In this document: positions 1 to 6,121 of the stretch, piece by piece | Position numbering within the stretch: position 1 is the first letter of the stretch | How the letters are laid out: the number at the start of each line of letters is the position of its first letter | DNA from: Candidatus Zixiibacteriota bacterium | Lineage (GTDB): Bacteria; Zixibacteria; MSB-5A5; UBA10806 | Assembly: GCA_003520965.1 (NCBI GenBank) | Contig: DOTU01000091.1 | Location: 416-7,882 of the forward strand | DNA length: 7,467 nt | Direction of reading: 5' to 3' | Made by a program: the position numbers and the translations under genes | The notes under the pieces: generated by a model | Database searches by the model: none | Seen by the model: only the letters and a program-made list of their open reading frames with translations | What the model was told of the DNA's origin: nothing

Positions 1-1483
1 TGATCTCAGTCAGAGCACAGACGAACTGGTTAGAGTTAGCTGGGCTGACTGCGTCGGGACGGCTGTTGAGACTAACCCCAACCAATGTTATACAGGTATC
101 AGCGAGGCCGCAAGCATCGCGGGCGATAACCTCTAAAGTATTTGTACCTACAACCGGGGTAAAGGTCATCGTATCACCGTGAAGTGTACCCCCTATAGCC
201 GTAACAGAAGTAATATTATTATCAGCGTCATACCATGTAAATCCCGGCAAGTTTACAGGGCTTAGGCTGCAAAGTGTCATATTGATATCGCATAGTAATA
301 ATCCATGGCCCGGGCAGCTAACCACTGGAGGGCTATCGATCTGGATATTAACGGCATAGTCTGCGGTATCGGAGGCACCACAAATGTCAGTTCCCATTAT
401 CCTAAATGTATAACTTTGAGTTGCTGGACCAGGGGTGAAAGTAACCACACCAGTAGAACTGTTAATAGTCCCGGGACCGCTCAGCTTTTCAAAATGATCA
501 AAATTACCATCGTCAAAATAATCGACATCAAAACTAAATGGAATCGGAGTACATTGAAATGTATTATAGCTGTATGGTGGCTGTAATACGGGAGCGTTGT
601 TACCCTGGCATGGATTATATACACAGCCGGCCGAAAATTCTAAGCCGTTTCCTTCATAGGTGAATGCTCCGCCAAATCGCGACCCATAACCGCAAAGGAC
701 ACGGTCGCAAGGATATTCTTGATTAAGGCTGATTAAACCATATTTATTATAACTACTGCCACTTCCAGGATGACGAGTATACGCTGAACAATTCCTGTCG
801 CCGCTATGCCCGGTAGACGCGTAGGGATCGGAAATCCCAGAATAGGTATCGGAAAATCCCGGTACCCGGGAAAGCCTCAGACGGGATGCTCCCAAAAAAA
901 CATTATCGGCATCAAAATGCCTGCCATCCCAATCATCAGACCAGACATTAAAATCAATAGCGCAACCACGAATGCAAATTTTTAAAACATCAGTAGAATC
1001 ATACTGACGTGAGGTGTATCTGGTGGATACGTCCCACCAAATCTCATAAAGATTGGCATCCCACTGATACCATCCCCAGCGATCATTTTGCTTATAACAG
1101 TAGGAATTGGCGGTATCGCCGTATATCTCGAAATTTGTGGCAAATACGTTAACCCCGGGAGTAGGGGGAGAACTCATTGATGCCAGAACGCTGCCATGAT
1201 AATTTTCGTCACCACCGGTAGTTTTAAAGATGCGGAAGGCTATATTCCAGGCGCTGGTATTATCCACCCAAATATAATAACCGCCGGAATCAGCATTGAC
1301 CCCGGGCAAAGTAGGAACCCCCATAAAATACGAGGTGTCAACTTGATTATAATTGGGAGGTGGACCGGGCGGAACATTTGCCGGTGGGTGATAGTAAGCG
1401 AAAGACGAATCGGCGACTAAGAAGAAAAAAGCAAATAGGCAAAAAACCAAAGCCGCCAGCGCTGATCTGGTATCAATTTTCAT
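1..1483 (-). CDS. Large secreted protein with tandem Ig-like/cadherin-like repeats, C-terminus off the window
   Basis: This frame is open from an ATG at 1483 to the left edge, giving 494 visible residues with no stop. Residues 1-29 form a signal peptide: basic start, a hydrophobic run at about 8-24, and a likely cleavage after SSFA. A proline-rich linker follows (32-44). Residues 50-290 are an unrecognised domain rich in Trp, Tyr and Cys (for example C129, C170, C174, C259, C264, C287, C292), which suits disulfides outside the cytoplasm. From about 296 come beta-sandwich-like repeats of about 90 residues: the motif D-x-CGxxDT occurs at 366-373 and 456-463, each followed by a beta-strand and an N/S-x-x-P junction, and a third repeat starts near 474. 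The role is probably surface display or adhesion; this is inferred from architecture, and no enzyme motif is visible. The start is supported by AAAGG at 1493-1497, 9 nt upstream. The gene is transcribed apart from the operon to its right. Export and repeats are well supported; function is unknown. Confidence 0.85.
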   Translation of the reverse strand, partial: MKIDTRSALAALVFCLFAFFFLVADSSFAYYHPPANVPPGPPPNYNQVDTSYFMGVPTLPGVNADSGGYYIWVDNTSAWNIAFRIFKTTGGDENYHGSVLASMSSPPTPGVNVFATNFEIYGDTANSYCYKQNDRWGWYQWDANLYEIWWDVSTRYTSRQYDSTDVLKICIRGCAIDFNVWSDDWDGRHFDADNVFLGASRLRLSRVPGFSDTYSGISDPYASTGHSGDRNCSAYTRHPGSGSSYNKYGLISLNQEYPCDRVLCGYGSRFGGAFTYEGNGLEFSAGCVYNPCQGNNAPVLQPPYSYNTFQCTPIPFSFDVDYFDDGNFDHFEKLSGPGTINSSTGVVTFTPGPATQSYTFRIMGTDICGASDTADYAVNIQIDSPPVVSCPGHGLLLCDINMTLCSLSPVNLPGFTWYDADNNITSVTAIGGTLHGDTMTFTPVVGTNTLEVIARDACGLADTCITLVGVSLNSRPDAVSPANSNQFVCALTEI

Positions 1484-1681
1484 AGGATATAACCTTTAGT
1501 GCCCTGTTACTTTGCATTAAAAATCTTTTTCAATAAAATAGTTTTACTCCCTGAGAATTGGCGCTCAGGCGCACTTTACCGATTACTCTTAAGTTGAAGA
1601 TCTCTCTTGAAGAACCCGGGGGTTTGCCTTTCGGCTTTTCCTGATTTCCCAAAACCCCAAGGGATAAAATAAGCTAACTAC
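1484..1681 (-). promoter_or_regulatory. Long, potentially structured 5' leader of the secreted-protein gene
   Basis: If the promoter at 1688-1715 is used, the transcript begins near 1681 and carries about 200 untranslated nucleotides. Two foldable elements are visible on the minus strand. The first is a perfect 7-bp stem, GGGGUUU (1658-1652) with AAACCCC (1625-1619). Its 26-nt interior holds a GNRA-capped mini-hairpin, GCC-GAAA-GGC (1635-1626). The second is a perfect 6-bp hairpin, CCUGAG/CUCAGG (1569-1564 with 1555-1550) with an 8-nt loop. Between them TCTTCAA is repeated (minus strand, 1613-1607 and 1600-1594). Neither hairpin is followed by a U-run, so they do not look like intrinsic terminators. 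I could not match the leader to a known riboswitch class; a c-di-GMP-I aptamer was considered but its second conserved half is absent. A structured regulatory leader is an inference. Confidence 0.35.
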
Positions 1682-1687
1682 GTAATT

Positions 1688-1715
1688 AATATAATTTGGC
1701 AAAATAATCTGTCAA
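1688..1715 (-). promoter_or_regulatory. Candidate sigma-70-type promoter for the secreted-protein gene
   Basis: Read on the minus strand, a perfect TTGACA (1715-1710) is followed after 16 nt by TATATT (1693-1688), a five-of-six match to TATAAT. Transcription would start near 1681, about 200 nt before the ATG at 1483. The surrounding sequence is strongly A+T-rich. The same stretch contains a perfect TATAAT on the plus strand (1690-1695), so it could fire towards 1746 as well, although I see no -35 hexamer at the right distance on that side. If the host belongs to the FCB group its main promoter consensus may differ, which lowers confidence. Confidence 0.45.
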
Positions 1716-1745
1716 GAAAAATCATAGACTTCCGAAAAAATAAAT

Positions 1746-1955
1746 ATGCAAGTCAGGTTCTGTCTGAAGCTGAAAAATGCTGTGATTGGCACGATTTCTG
1801 TAGATTATTTTGAAATCAAGTGGCTCGAGGAATTAACCGGACAGCAGCTGGCAGGGCGATTCCAAGCCTGGCTCAATGATGAAACTTTTATCCAGCGAAA
1901 GCTCCCCGATCTAAAGGAAGCAGGATTCTGCCAGCTTCTAATAGACCCTTTATGA
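1746..1955 (+). CDS. Small hypothetical protein, 69 residues, possibly real
   Basis: This is an open frame on the opposite strand to every other gene. It fills most of the gap between the secreted-protein leader and the operon end. The product has a balanced composition for a small soluble alpha/beta protein: a beta-like start (residues 2-22) followed by helical stretches about WLEELTGQQLAGRFQAWL (25-42), then a Leu- and Lys-rich tail ending in PL. There is no signal peptide or membrane segment. I recognise no family. In favour: codon use looks ordinary for the window, and no better gene covers the region. Against: there is no clear Shine-Dalgarno sequence (only A-rich sequence upstream), and an in-frame stop at 1725-1727 limits any upstream extension. 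Its TGA (1953-1955) directly abuts the TAA of the convergent gene (1950-1952). A 5-bp plus 2-bp imperfect hairpin at 1917-1938 lies in its last codons. Confidence 0.5.
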   Translation: MQVRFCLKLKNAVIGTISVDYFEIKWLEELTGQQLAGRFQAWLNDETFIQRKLPDLKEAGFCQLLIDPL

Positions 1956-3116
1956 GGCATCAAATTTTTTCGCTAATTTCATAAATGGCTTAAATTTAAC
2001 ACCAATTCTGTCGAGCATTATTTTTAACGTGACAAGCTCATCGGCGTCGGTCTTTGAAGCATCAAGGCAAATGGCTATTTGATGCGGCGAATCTTTGGAA
2101 AGAAGCTGGCTGATTAAATCAAACTTAAACTGTGCCAAGGTCTTATCGGATTTCTGGAGAGTCAGACTCAACACCCCAATTTTCGATTCAATCGCCAATT
2201 TATCGGGTAAACTAAGTTCATAATTCAAGCAAACATAAGATAATTTTGCACGGCGGGCAATATTCAGTGCTGCCTTGATAGCTGAGGCATCGTTTCCAGA
2301 TGAAAAAGTGATTGCTTTAGCGTCTGGATGATAAGATAACATCCCACTTGATAACAACTTATTTACTGATTTCGAACTTTTTTTCTTGCTCTCTGTTTTG
2401 GCCGAGTGGCTCGTTTGACCCAATTTTTTTAAGCCGGCGTTATCCGCGGATATTTCTAAAATTGAGGTGATGTTGCCCCGCGAAAATAGTTTGGCCAAAT
2501 CGCCCGTTGGATAAAAATCATCACTACCCAAATAGGAAAAAACCACGCCACTTCGGATAAGTTTAATTATATCATCCATTTTCATGCTACCAAGGTGATC
2601 AAAGACAATCGCCAGTTCGCGGCCTGCCAGATTGGTATTCCGGCCGGAATCGAGAATTACTTTGGCGCCATTTATCTGGCCTGCCCTTAACGTACAGTCA
2701 AGCCAGCCCTGCTTTGATGACTCCTGGCAATCGCATTGAAGATTCCTTTCGCTAGCCATACCGCTCAGCCTTTGGGCAAAGGCGAGAAACGGTAGCTCTG
2801 TCGGCCATCCCTGGCGAAAGCGATGAAAAATCGGACCCGAAAACTGACTGAGAGTCGAATCTTGGAGTATGCTATCGGTTAGACTAAAACTGCGGCAACA
2901 GCCAAGGATCAGAGAATCTGCAATGGCCGTGAGGTTTGCGGGAGGAATTAGTTTATTCACAACTATCGGGACAGGTTTGAGCTGGGGCTTGGGAATTTGA
3001 AATCGGAAGTAAATCAGTACCCCCAACGCAAGTAAGATAACTACAATTGCTATCCCTCGTAACGGCAGCCCGCCGCGCCGCCTATCCTGTCTGCTTATCC
3101 TTGGACGATAATCCAT
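1950..3116 (-). CDS. Membrane-anchored, degenerate divergent polysaccharide deacetylase-like protein (DUF610/YibQ-like)
   Basis: The product has 388 residues. A very basic N-terminus (R5-R14) precedes one membrane helix at about 19-37, so the rest should lie in the periplasm. A Pro-rich linker follows (42-60). Residues 168-228 resemble the start of the divergent polysaccharide deacetylase fold: an LAIVFDHLG strand where the family has IAIVIDDLG, then a helix, a strand and a helix. Residues 325-382 fit the C-terminal part: a helix, the strand QIAICLDA where the family has an IGHP-type motif, and a final helix plus VKFKPFMKL where the family ends in strand and leader towards LSEL. The expected catalytic features look lost: the second Asp of the DD pair is H174, no HLPMEP- or HMGSR-like histidine motif is seen, and the late His-Pro is Asp-Ala. 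A Ser/Lys-rich insertion lies at 234-253. It may be a pseudoenzyme acting on or sensing glycans. It is last in the operon, 6 nt after the previous stop, with AGGA at 3124-3121. Family assignment is from remembered motifs only. Confidence 0.55.
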   Translation of the reverse strand: MDYRPRISRQDRRRGGLPLRGIAIVVILLALGVLIYFRFQIPKPQLKPVPIVVNKLIPPANLTAIADSLILGCCRSFSLTDSILQDSTLSQFSGPIFHRFRQGWPTELPFLAFAQRLSGMASERNLQCDCQESSKQGWLDCTLRAGQINGAKVILDSGRNTNLAGRELAIVFDHLGSMKMDDIIKLIRSGVVFSYLGSDDFYPTGDLAKLFSRGNITSILEISADNAGLKKLGQTSHSAKTESKKKSSKSVNKLLSSGMLSYHPDAKAITFSSGNDASAIKAALNIARRAKLSYVCLNYELSLPDKLAIESKIGVLSLTLQKSDKTLAQFKFDLISQLLSKDSPHQIAICLDASKTDADELVTLKIMLDRIGVKFKPFMKLAKKFDAS

Positions 3117-3122
3117 GCTATC

Positions 3123-3704
3123 CTATCGGCTAAAGGAATGATCCTCCCACCTGACGATCCTCCAATAACCGTCAGGCGACTTTCTGATCTTAAATAAGGC
3201 CATCCCACTGGCCTCAAATTGCTGGTAGCTGTAAGCTCCGGTGAGATCCCTCAATGAGAGGTAAAAAGTCACCAGCCATACCTCCCAAATTTCTCCGGGG
3301 TGCTCCGGAGTTGTTACAGCCTCGGAATCTTGCCTGGCCGGAACCCAAGTATCGAGACGAATCTCGCTGAAAGCGTCAAATAACCCGGTAGTACGGTAAA
3401 TATCCCCGGAAGAGCCATCGCGAGGAATTTCCACTGTCTCAATCTGTCCCTCGCGATCTTGATCAGTGTACACGAAAATGAAATCATGGTCCAGACAATT
3501 TTCATAAATATCTATATCACGGTTTTCATAAGCATATTTGAAATTTGAGAGGACATTGGCGGCATTTACCTCATCGGGACAGGTAGCGCAGTTCTGTGGT
3601 AGAATCGGCGCCAGGGAGCCTCGGCCAGCCCTGGGCGGGGCAAAGGGGTTCGAGCAGTAAACAGCCGAAAGAAAGATAAACGATATGACAAAAAATCGTC
3701 TCAT
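3123..3704 (-). CDS. NTF2-like small lipoprotein, second of a tandem pair
   Basis: The product has 193 residues from the ATG at 3704. This start is chosen because it immediately yields a signal peptide (MRRFFVISFIFLSAVYC) and forms an ATGA overlap with the preceding stop; a longer in-frame start at 3788 would add 28 non-signal residues inside the upstream gene. Cys17 would be the lipidated residue, but Tyr at -1 makes the lipobox (AVYC) atypical. The mature start CSNPF parallels CAKNPF in the preceding gene. Residues 48-80 look like the first helix and strand of an NTF2/SnoaL-like fold (NFKYAYENRD, then YENCLDHDFIFVY), and the end (167-188) matches its last strands, G-x-A-x-F and WRIVRWED. 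Cys39 and Cys42 form a CxxC just after the anchor, with a third Cys at 70. No catalytic residues can be named. The likely location is the inner face of the outer membrane or the periplasm. Function is unknown. Confidence 0.8.
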   Translation of the reverse strand: MRRFFVISFIFLSAVYCSNPFAPPRAGRGSLAPILPQNCATCPDEVNAANVLSNFKYAYENRDIDIYENCLDHDFIFVYTDQDREGQIETVEIPRDGSSGDIYRTTGLFDAFSEIRLDTWVPARQDSEAVTTPEHPGEIWEVWLVTFYLSLRDLTGAYSYQQFEASGMALFKIRKSPDGYWRIVRWEDHSFSR

Positions 3705-3716
3705 TGCCTGTACTCC
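3701..3716 (-). promoter_or_regulatory. Start-deciding RBS and ATGA overlap, translational coupling of the second lipoprotein
   Basis: On the minus strand GGAG (3716-3713) lies within the last codons of the upstream lipoprotein gene, 8 nt before the ATG at 3704-3702. That ATG overlaps the upstream TGA (3703-3701) as ATGA. The arrangement supports this start over the longer alternative at 3788 and suggests that ribosomes finishing one lipoprotein restart on the next. Confidence 0.75.
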
Positions 3717-4309
3717 GCCTTGAAATCGCCCCAATCTAACGCCCCGGATTGAGCCGGAAGGTCCTCCCACCATTGGATAGTCCACCAACTGAGTGTCTCT
3801 TGAATCAGATGGAATGTGGCCTGCCCGTGGTAGTTAGTGGTATCGGGAATACCAGCATGTGTCATCACTGTTTGAATCGAATAATCGCGATATAAAATAG
3901 CATCGGTGTAATTGATTTGGTCAACATGACCGGAGGCTGGATAAAGTATAAGGTATTGTTTCATGGTATCTGAATTTGAGAAGGTTATGAAAATACTGGT
4001 CGATACCGAAACCTCAGTCTGCTTATTCCAATCGAGGAAAAGATAAGGCCGTCCTCCGGCTGTGGCGTCAATCGAATCTTCGGGCGATGAAAACAGGAAT
4101 GAATCGCTAAAACAGAGTTGATAATTTGAGATCACATGCTCATTGTAAGCGTTGAGAAGGTTTCCAACGACTGCCTCCGGCGAATGCGGAGTCTCCCAGG
4201 TGCCGGCGGCGCCAATAGGAGGCTCCGTTCCTCTGGTCGAAAAAGGATTCTTGGCACAACCGGCAATCATGACTGCGCACATGGCCAAAATGAAAACATG
4301 TTTATTCAA
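3701..4309 (-). CDS. NTF2-like small lipoprotein, first of a tandem pair, TTG start
   Basis: The product has 202 residues. It carries a signal peptide (MNKHVFILAMCAVMIAGC) with a good lipobox, IAGC, and lipidation expected at Cys18. The residue after Cys is Ala, compatible with outer-membrane sorting in the classical Lol rule. Mature residues 46-74 (VVGNLLNAYNEH, then YQLCFSDSFLF) and 161-183 (HGQATFHL, then WWTIQWWED) line up with the same elements of the following gene, which indicates an NTF2/SnoaL-type cone fold and a shared ancestor. The middle (90-150) is beta-rich and differs more between the two. The start codon is TTG at 4309-4307; the next ATG (4299) is out of frame and the next in-frame Met is residue 10, inside the hydrophobic core. 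The TTG overlaps the porin stop codon. Function is unknown; a binding or scaffold role beside the barrel is inferred from context only. Confidence 0.82.
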   Translation of the reverse strand: MNKHVFILAMCAVMIAGCAKNPFSTRGTEPPIGAAGTWETPHSPEAVVGNLLNAYNEHVISNYQLCFSDSFLFSSPEDSIDATAGGRPYLFLDWNKQTEVSVSTSIFITFSNSDTMKQYLILYPASGHVDQINYTDAILYRDYSIQTVMTHAGIPDTTNYHGQATFHLIQETLSWWTIQWWEDLPAQSGALDWGDFKAEYRQ

Positions 4310-6120
4310 AACAGATACTCCATACTGACTGTGGCGTAATCGCTATTCTCTTTGGGCCGCTGCAGGAAGGTTCTTATCCGATGCGAAAAATCAATCCTAG
4401 TCCGCCGAACATGATTCCAGTTGAAGATAAGCTCAATATCGAATAGCATTTTAACCTGCTCGTCGGCCAGATAGCGAAGCTCGGTGATGGTTTCCTCCTG
4501 AGAATTGCCGGTAATATCATGATTGTAATCGTTAGTTTTCTCCCATGAAAAAAACGGAGCTATCTGGAAGATATGATCCGGTGCGTAGACAAGCTTTGTC
4601 TCCAGGCCATTTCTACGGCGATCCCAGCTCAGGGCTTGTTGCCATCCGTCGTTCCAGAAAAGCTGGCCATAATCTTCATAACGATAAAGGTAGGATTGTA
4701 CCCAGGAAAGCCGGTCTGAAATTGTTAATTTCCATTCCGTTTTTGAGGTAGCCCGCCTGAAAATTCTATTTCTGGTAGGAGCTTTGGAGGCACGATCAAA
4801 ATCGAAAGTAATGTAATTGGCTTGAATTTCAAAACTTTGAACTAAGGCAAACGGCCCGAACGGTTTCCAGCTGGCAAAAGGAGCCAGAATATAGGTATTA
4901 TTCTGATTGTTGTTGGCGGATTGAACGCCGGAAACATAAATCTGATGGAAACTGTTAACCCCTCCGGTCAGCCCAACGGAGAAATATGGGTTGAAGATAT
5001 GATTGAACCGTCCATTGAGTACAAACGATTGTTGATCGCGATCCTCACGATTGGAATTGATACTGGGGTTGGAATATGAAGTTACTCCAAAAAGCAGATC
5101 AGTATAAAGCGAATCATACGAAGAGATTCTTAATTTCCCCTGAAAGGAGAGCTCTCCGAGTTCAATCTTTTGATCCAGATCAGCCTTTTGGAAATCCTGA
5201 TTTGACTTGCTCCAGGCATACCCTACGATTCCGCTGGCAAGACCCTGGATCTCCCCCTTAAGGCTGCCTTTATAACCTCCCCCCTGTCCGTAATTATCAC
5301 GCTGTGGCAAATTGGCATCCTCAAGGCCGGTATAACGATAGAGATAGCGAGAAAGCCTGGCATTACCGTCAACTCGCAAGTGCAGATTGGCCGGCAGGGT
5401 CATAGCCGCCGCAAAATCCCCCTGCCTTTCCTGGCGAATTTGTTTGATAATGCTCCCCCCTTCTGTCGATGCTCCGTAATATTTTTTGGCCGCCTCAAGC
5501 CCTTTAAAAGCGGCCCAAACAGTATCAGAGCCGAAAAAGCTTCGGTAAGCATTCACCGAATACTTACCCTCATCCGATGGGATATTTGATAACTTCCGCC
5601 GATCAAATGAAAAATTGGCGTCAAGTTTTACTCCATATAGATTCCCGGGATTTATGGCGCTTTCGATTCCATAGCCGGCCCCCTGATCGCTTTTGTGCAT
5701 ATCCGGATCTGAGCGTTTGATATGATCCACCCGAACCAAGGGGGTCAATTTGAAAAATTCCCAGGGACGATAGGCAAGGCCGGTGGCTAAACCTATTGAG
5801 AGGACCCTCCTTCGGTCAAGTCCGTTGACATTATACTCGGCAGTTGTAACCAAGCTTAACGGACCGATTATCGATTTTTCGGATTCAACATTTGCGGCTG
5901 CATTCTCCTGCCAACGGTTTGTCTGCCCCTTGATAAGGTTCGATTCGCCATTAAATGAAGTGATAAGCTTAAAACCCTGTTGCTGGAAGGCATGGTTAAA
6001 TGAGGTCAGCCAGTTGTATGTTTGATTATTACGGTTGAAATCGAGTTTGATATCAGCCCGGGCGGTTGATACTATGAGAATGATGATAGCAAATAGGTAG
6101 CGGTTTGAAGGCCATCTCAT
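4306..6120 (-). CDS. Outer-membrane beta-barrel (porin-like) protein
   Basis: The product has 604 residues. Residues 1-22 form a signal peptide (hydrophobic IIILIV core, cleavage after ARA). The mature protein is a long succession of amphipathic strands with alternating polar and hydrophobic or aromatic residues, for example FKLTPLVRVDHI, LHLRVDGNARLSRYLYRY, DIELIFNWNHVRRTRIDF and ATVSMEYLF. Loops between them are Asn-, Asp- and Gly-rich. The chain ends in Phe preceded by YL, the usual C-terminal signature for barrel insertion by BAM. No TonB box, plug, POTRA or OmpA-like peptidoglycan domain is visible, so a transport receptor or secretion pore is not favoured. I do not recognise a named family, and the substrate is unknown. 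It starts 1 nt after the ksgA stop, with only a weak purine-rich RBS (AGAGA), so it may depend on coupling. It is followed by two lipoproteins that may work with it. Confidence 0.85.
   Translation of the reverse strand: MRWPSNRYLFAIIILIVSTARADIKLDFNRNNQTYNWLTSFNHAFQQQGFKLITSFNGESNLIKGQTNRWQENAAANVESEKSIIGPLSLVTTAEYNVNGLDRRRVLSIGLATGLAYRPWEFFKLTPLVRVDHIKRSDPDMHKSDQGAGYGIESAINPGNLYGVKLDANFSFDRRKLSNIPSDEGKYSVNAYRSFFGSDTVWAAFKGLEAAKKYYGASTEGGSIIKQIRQERQGDFAAAMTLPANLHLRVDGNARLSRYLYRYTGLEDANLPQRDNYGQGGGYKGSLKGEIQGLASGIVGYAWSKSNQDFQKADLDQKIELGELSFQGKLRISSYDSLYTDLLFGVTSYSNPSINSNREDRDQQSFVLNGRFNHIFNPYFSVGLTGGVNSFHQIYVSGVQSANNNQNNTYILAPFASWKPFGPFALVQSFEIQANYITFDFDRASKAPTRNRIFRRATSKTEWKLTISDRLSWVQSYLYRYEDYGQLFWNDGWQQALSWDRRRNGLETKLVYAPDHIFQIAPFFSWEKTNDYNHDITGNSQEETITELRYLADEQVKMLFDIELIFNWNHVRRTRIDFSHRIRTFLQRPKENSDYATVSMEYLF
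4307..4321 (-). promoter_or_regulatory. RBS for the TTG-start lipoprotein, embedded in the barrel gene end
   Basis: GGAG (4321-4318 on the minus strand) sits in the last codons of the barrel gene, 8 nt before the TTG at 4309-4307, and the TTG overlaps the TGA (4308-4306). Motif, spacing and overlap repeat what is seen at the next junction (3716-3701), which supports TTG as the real start. Confidence 0.7.
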
Positions 6121-6121
6121 T

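Noticed and set aside
305..586. Plus-strand open frame of 93 codons
   Set aside because: It is antisense to the Ig-like repeats of the secreted protein, whose minus-strand frame is open throughout.
1560..1660. Cyclic-di-GMP-I riboswitch in the leader
   Set aside because: The GAAA-capped helix and a CCGGG segment are reminiscent of it, but the second conserved half of the aptamer and the canonical CGCAAAGCC string are absent.
1917..1938. Imperfect hairpin (GAAGC/GCTTC with inner GG/CC) as a terminator for the operon
   Set aside because: The stem is short and mismatched, and the minus-strand sequence after it has only three consecutive T residues, so it is too weak to call as an intrinsic terminator.
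3702..3788. Longer in-frame start (ATG at 3788) for the second lipoprotein
   Set aside because: The extra 28 residues are not signal-like and lie entirely inside the preceding gene; the ATG at 3704 has an RBS, a stop overlap and an immediate signal peptide.
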